Positions 59,021 through 64,000 of a stretch of 64,000 nt of DNA are shown here, in pieces. The first letter of the stretch is position 1. Each line of letters begins with the position of its first letter. The notes under the pieces were generated by a model. That model was not told the origin of the DNA. It was given only the letters and a program-made list of their open reading frames with translations, and ran no database searches. The stretch spans positions 8,207,729 through 8,271,728 of the forward strand of contig JACAXG010000024.1 of assembly GCA_018881555.1 (NCBI GenBank). Reading direction: 5' to 3'. A program made the translations under genes and the position numbers. The stretch is from Amblyornis subalaris (taxonomy: Eukaryota; Chordata; Aves; Passeriformes; Ptilonorhynchidae).

Positions 59021-62000
59021 TCATGAATACAGACCAAGTTTATCACGGGCCTAACTAACTTCTTAGGGATATGGAGGAATTGCATCTACATCTATGTCGA
59101 GAAGACTGATTGACAGGTCATTTTCCTCAATATCCCTTTCATTTTGGCAGCCAGCATCAAATGCATTCCAGTCCTGTAGTATATGACACTGATGGCTGTC
59201 GTGTAAACCTTAGCATGAGATGCAGGATCACCTGAGTTGTTCTCTTCACATGTCTTCAACTTAAGTAATCCATGAGTTTGTGCTGGACCTCTGCAAGGTC
59301 ATTCTGTGGTCCTCTCCATGAGAGAAAACAAAGGGAAAATAAACATGGTGAAGGTAATCAAAATGGCAGATGATATGTGAAATTCAGAAGGTGGAAGTAA
59401 AAGTGAAGCTGAAGTTTTCTGAAGGGACCACAAGTACTTTAGAAAGTAGTTGAGGATGTAGATGAGATGTTATTGGTATCTAGAATGGTGAGATGAGTAC
59501 TGGACAGAAAATCTTAGTTTGGTAAGAAAATAGTAAGAAAAAAAACGCCAAAAACAAGATAAAGGAAGACCCCAAAGCTGCAAGAGAATGCTTGTTAACT
59601 CGGGTATTTGAACATGGTGTCCCTTCTCTCATAAGGCAGCAGCTCTTCATGGGAGTTGTTCTACTGGCCTTAAGCTGTTTTGCATATAAGGAGGTGCTCG
59701 ATTTGCCCTAGAAAAAGCAATTTGGTCCTTAACAGAATTTCTTGTGTTCATTGTTTTCCTTTAATTGTGCATTGCGGATGTGCCTAAAGCCACAGTCAGG
59801 TTTAGTTCTGTGAATCCCTTCTCTCTTGGGTGAAATACAATAAAACAGAAAATGGCGGAAAAGAATGGTTTGGATTCAGAAACAGCTGTACAAGATCTTA
59901 GGAGTGAGGAAGGCAACTGAGAAACGTCATGTTGGTTGATTGCTCCTCAGTGTTGAGGGTATTCCTCGGGTGGGTGGAATCGTTTCCATTACTGATGCAG
60001 TGGGCTTTTATAATCTTGAAAAATTAAAGCATATTAAATATTGAGCTTTCCTGTGTAAGGTATTGTTGATAAAGATGCATTCAAAGTGAAGAGCTCTGGG
60101 ATGGGTTTTGTTTTTGCAAAGCTGTGCAGTTTCACACCTGGTTGTGTTTGAAGTGTTGCCTTTGAAGGCTCTAATGTACCCTCATCTAGGCTTGGTAATG
60201 TGTCCACTTGTGCACAAGCACATTTGAAATCTGGACTGTTGTTCTGCCTGTGCATAAGGGTAGATTCTTTCTTTTAGTTGTGCTAGAGCTCTGCAATGAG
60301 AAGATGTGAAGAGCAGGGAAAAAGAGGACGTAGTTTTGTGGAAGGGTGTGTTTGTGCCCCACAATTGGTTGCACTAGAAACTCTGCCACTGGGTTTGATT
60401 AGCAAACATCATCTTCACAGAACAAGTCAGTATTACCTAGTTTGGGAGCTGTAGTTGTTCCTCTGTTCAGTGCAGTCAAAAGAGAATGTCAGGTGTTTTG
60501 CCACAGAAAGTTTCCATGGCATGTGCTCATCTTTAATAGTGTGGACTTGAAAAGATTCATAGAAGGGCAGTAGAGGTGCTATAGGGATGAATTTTGTACA
60601 GAGGGTACATATCTGCTACCTATTTAGGGTAGGACTTGGTGGCCTACCTGTGCCACCATGCTTCAGGTCGTGTGTGCCACAAGATACTTGTGAAGTAGGT
60701 GGTGTGAAAACAGTCTGTAGGCAGTAGTTGCTCACCGTGTCTTTCTGTGAATAAAACCACTGCTTAAAGGTGGAAGTTGGTAGGAAAAAAAACCCCGAGC
60801 CCCCAAAAAACCTCCCAAAACAAACAAAACCACCTCATGTATGGTTAAAGCTGTGGGATTCATGGTCATAAACAATTGTAGGTTATGAAAGCCTATGTGT
60901 GTCTAAGGAGATGATGAACAGGTGACTGGAATGGAGATCCAGCAGAAGCTGCCTTGTGCACTGGTCTCTGGCACAGAAACACTGTGGGCTGTGAGGAGAA
61001 AGGTAACACACTCCTGCGTCATCCTCTACTCCTCCCTGTCCATCTCCAGGGCTGGCTGCTTAAGGCACAATACTGGGATAAACAACCTTTGGGCTTGACT
61101 CACAGTTCTTACATGATGTTTTTGTATTCTTTGGAATTAAAAGGAAAGTGTTCTCCAAGGAATTTCCTCATCAGGAATGCCCTGTAGTAGTGTTTCACTA
61201 TGAGATGTAATACAGAAAGAATTTGAAGCATTTCTTCTTTAATTTCATACTGTGCAGTTTTTGATTATCTGAATTTAGCTGCTTTGTGTTATATCTCTTT
61301 AGATCTTCTTGTAACTCCGTGGAGTTACTGGATGTATAACTTTGATTGTTAAACCCAATGTANGACATTGTGCTGCAGAAAAATACCCCAGTGTTAATCC
61401 CAGCTCATAAGAGACGAGAAAAATAAGCTCCTTGTGTCACTGTTTAATTAACCAAGGCAGATCAAGGTGCTGACAGGGAGATAGTTTAGGAAGGGGTTAA
61501 ACTGCAGTTTTGTGTTGTCCTGTCAGGACACTCCAAGTGGTAGTTCCAGACACTGATGGTACTTACATTGATAATTGCTGTCTAAATAGGTTCTTGGTAT
61601 CTCTCCTATGTTTCCGTGGATGCTTTTAGCCTCATCTGTGCTTATGCTACTTTGGAGTCATAATGTACACATCTGAGAGCATTTTTGACAAAGAATAGTT
61701 TAAAGCACATTTCTCGTTAAGTACAAATGAAATATTTGGAAGGTATTTTTTTATTAAGCTGGTTCTGTCTCTGTGACAGGATGGCAATATTGCCTCATCC
61801 TGACAGACGGAATGGTCAGGCAGGGCTGCTAAGTGACTTACTCAAACCAAAAGAATTGGTGATGGGGGCAGACAACCCTCTTCTAATGTTTTTTGAAATT
61901 GAGCTGTTTTCTGGAATGCTAACTTTTTCCATAAAATCTTGGATTCATGTAAAGGGCAGCATACTGCATTCATCCCCTCTGATAATGTGTTTGTGAGGTT

Positions 62001-62270
62001 TGTTTGAAGTCCATACTTTTTTTTTTTTTTTGGTCAACTTTGCCAAAGTTGAATCTTCAGTAATGCTATGCAGGCAATCCTGAAAATGAGGACATGTAAG
62101 TTTTCATGCTTTCTGTACAACCTGGATCATTTAGGAATGCTTCTTTTTGAACTCGGTGCCTAAATATGTGAAACAGCTCCTTCAAAACGGGCAGGTACTG
62201 TGGTTGGAGCTGTCTTACTCTGCTCTCAGTTTTATCTCCTTCTGATTAGACTCTTTCTCTCATGATTTAG
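59021..62270. other. Putative intron 1, last part; no exon seen
   Basis: AT-rich sequence after the provirus with no repeat family or domain recognised. The short open frames here are not supported. Confidence 0.45.
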
Positions 62271-62323
62271 GTGTGCTGGACTGTTGTGCCTTCAGCCCTC
62301 AACTTCCCTTTGCCGCTGAGGAA
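62271..62323 (+). CDS. Candidate second exon (phase-matched)
   Basis: A pyrimidine-rich tract ('ctctttctctcatgatttag') ends in an AG acceptor at 62269-62270. The sequence after it begins 'gtgtgctgg', whose first two bases complete the split glycine codon left by the donor at 38656, and the following frame reads VLDCCAFSPQLPFAAEE. A possible donor is 'gaa|gtaatt' at 62324. The same frame stays open to TAA at 62383-62385, so the exon could be longer. The evidence is only splice signals plus matching phase, and I do not recognise the peptide. If wrong, this is ordinary intron. Confidence 0.3.
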
Positions 62324-64000
62324 GTAATTAAACTTTTGGACCCTAAAATAAATGTTAAAAAGACCCTTCAGTTGCAGAGTTGTTAAGCCCTACTCTCTGT
62401 GCTTTGTCCTCTACTTTGTGTTCCCTGCCTGGGGAGGTTTGAAAGGCCAGAACCTCTTTTGGCTGCCTTTTCCTTCCGTAAGGCCTTTCCTAGGTGAGCT
62501 AGAGCAATCTCTTACACCTTTTTTTATCCCAAAGTACTGTATTTTCTTCTGAAAACCAGCTGCAACCTTCCTTTTCCTAGACCTTTCCTGCAAACTGTAG
62601 AATTGGTAGTTGTGTCTGAGGATTCTCTTTGCCCTGAGCGCTCCTCTTCCCTTTCCAAAAGTCTTTGAGTACCATTGGGGCCAAATTAAATCCTTACATG
62701 CATGGGACATGCATTAGGTGTTTGTAACTGACTGGCAGGGCTGTCTGTGCTCTTAGGCATAGCAGTAATGACCAGTACCCAGAAGGACTGCATGGTATTA
62801 TATTCATTAATCTTGCTCTGGTCTGGCTTTAATTCTGTGTAGGTGCACAGAGAAGAGGCAGTTTCTGTCAGGAGGGGGAGGAAGTTAAAACAGTAGGAGG
62901 TGCAGGAAAAGGTAGGGAAACAGATTGTAGGTTTTAGAGATTGTTGTAGGATACCAGCACCAACTTCCTTAAGTTTGGTAAAAACATGCTTTAAACATAA
63001 AAGGCAAAGTAACTCAAAGGACAGCATCAGATGGATGAGATGTGGGAAATACTTTTATAATGGTAAATTTTTAAATAGGATAATTATGACAAGGTCTTTA
63101 AACACTTGCTCTAGAAGTCAGGATAATAGGTAGTTACACCTGGTAAGAGTCATGTATAATTAGGTGCCTGGACTATCTGGGCTTTTATACAAAATTAGCA
63201 GAAGGTGGTGGAATAAATGTACTTCCACTTTTTTTGTACAAAGTTGGGGGGTTTTTGCAAAAGTCTGCAAAGAGATCAGTCCTTTGTCTCTATTGGATAG
63301 ATAATTACAGATACTATTAATAAACCAGAAGTAACTGACAGATCAACAATCTAAATGTCTGCTCTGTGCTGCTGTTCTGAGTCAAATGAGAGCAGTTTTG
63401 TGGAGGAACCTTGCTCTGATCTCTGGGCATTGGCTGTGTCAGCACTCTTCCTCGTGCTCACCAGGGCCTGATTAGAAGATAGAAAGAAAAACCCAAAAAG
63501 GTGTTTCAGAAATACCAGAATTATATGTATTGGAAAGTCTGGCCACATGTGTTAGATTGTCACCGGCTATTCCTGTCTTTAATTATTTGATTTTGGTAGT
63601 TCACTTCTGCAGCCAAACTTCTTGTTAATCAGGGGAAATTTACACAAACCCCTGGTGCAGTGCTTGAGTACAGGAAGACAACCAGCGGTAGGGACTTTGG
63701 TGTTCCTGNGTCCTTCCTGTAGCTGTTTTGGGAAGGGGATGGAGGATAAGAAGGTTGTGTGGCTGTTGAGCTGTTGGGGAGCAGTGCCTCGGCAGTTCTC
63801 CTGAAGGACCTGCAGGGGAGTCACTTGTCATACTTGAGTGCNCAGGCTGATTGTTGTGGTGCCCCAGTCACTTCTAAGGGCTTTTCCAAAGGCTGATAGC
63901 AAGAGCCAGCAACGTCTGTGCAGTAGATGGGATTTGCTGGGGGATGGCAGCATAGGGAAATTTATGGTAAAACTCTGTGTGACACTGCATGGAAGGGAGG
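62324..64000. other. No feature seen
   Basis: Presumed intron of the same gene. Nothing recognised, and isolated N bases occur. Confidence 0.4.

Overview
This is a window of vertebrate, almost certainly bird, nuclear DNA. The main evidence is a scatter of CR1 LINE pieces carrying the typical avian 3' end, plus LTRs of avian endogenous retrovirus (ERV) type. The only convincing host gene is intron-rich and starts at a CpG island. I see no bacterial gene organisation, CRISPR array, rRNA or tRNA. Many isolated single N bases and one 235-base N block mark it as a draft assembly.

Layout. About 1-38 kb is gene-poor, AT-rich DNA with repeat relics: possible old LTRs (about 665-1385, 5048-5440, 26095-26490, 27034-27595), CR1 fragments (3106, 14821, 17763/18898, 20048, 29276, 32760), a decayed antisense ERVL-type solo LTR (10780-11346), an 18-bp minisatellite (5562-5800), a 22-bp tandem repeat (17510-17587), and a badly decayed non-CR1 LINE reverse transcriptase relic (about 12735-13840). 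A second ERVL-type solo LTR (17842-18892) has a perfect 5-bp target duplication. It sits inside a CR1 copy and contains the N block.

About 38.2-38.77 kb is a CpG island with a (CGG)7 tract just before an ATG. That ATG opens a 124-nt coding first exon ending at a consensus splice donor (38533-38656, + strand). I do not recognise the gene. The rest of the window reads as its first intron. A possible second exon, in matching phase, lies near 62271.

Inside that putative intron, in the same orientation, is a nearly complete 7.3-kb class III (ERVL-like) provirus (51698-59015). It has TG...CA LTRs, a 5-bp duplication (gcttc), and a primer binding site matching tRNA-Lys1,2 at 18/18 positions. It carries gag, then protease, reverse transcriptase, RNase H and integrase, with no env and no dUTPase. 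It is defective: gag is broken near its start, the RT frame is broken by a 13-bp tandem duplication, and stop codons interrupt the gag-pro junction, RNase H and the start of integrase. It lies 8 bp from an antisense ERVK-like LTR, so ERVs have inserted here repeatedly.

I found no clearly new biological system. The most informative items are the Lys1,2-primed env-less class III provirus, the single duplication that explains its RT frameshift, the nested solo LTR whose gap might hide more sequence, and the non-CR1 LINE relic.
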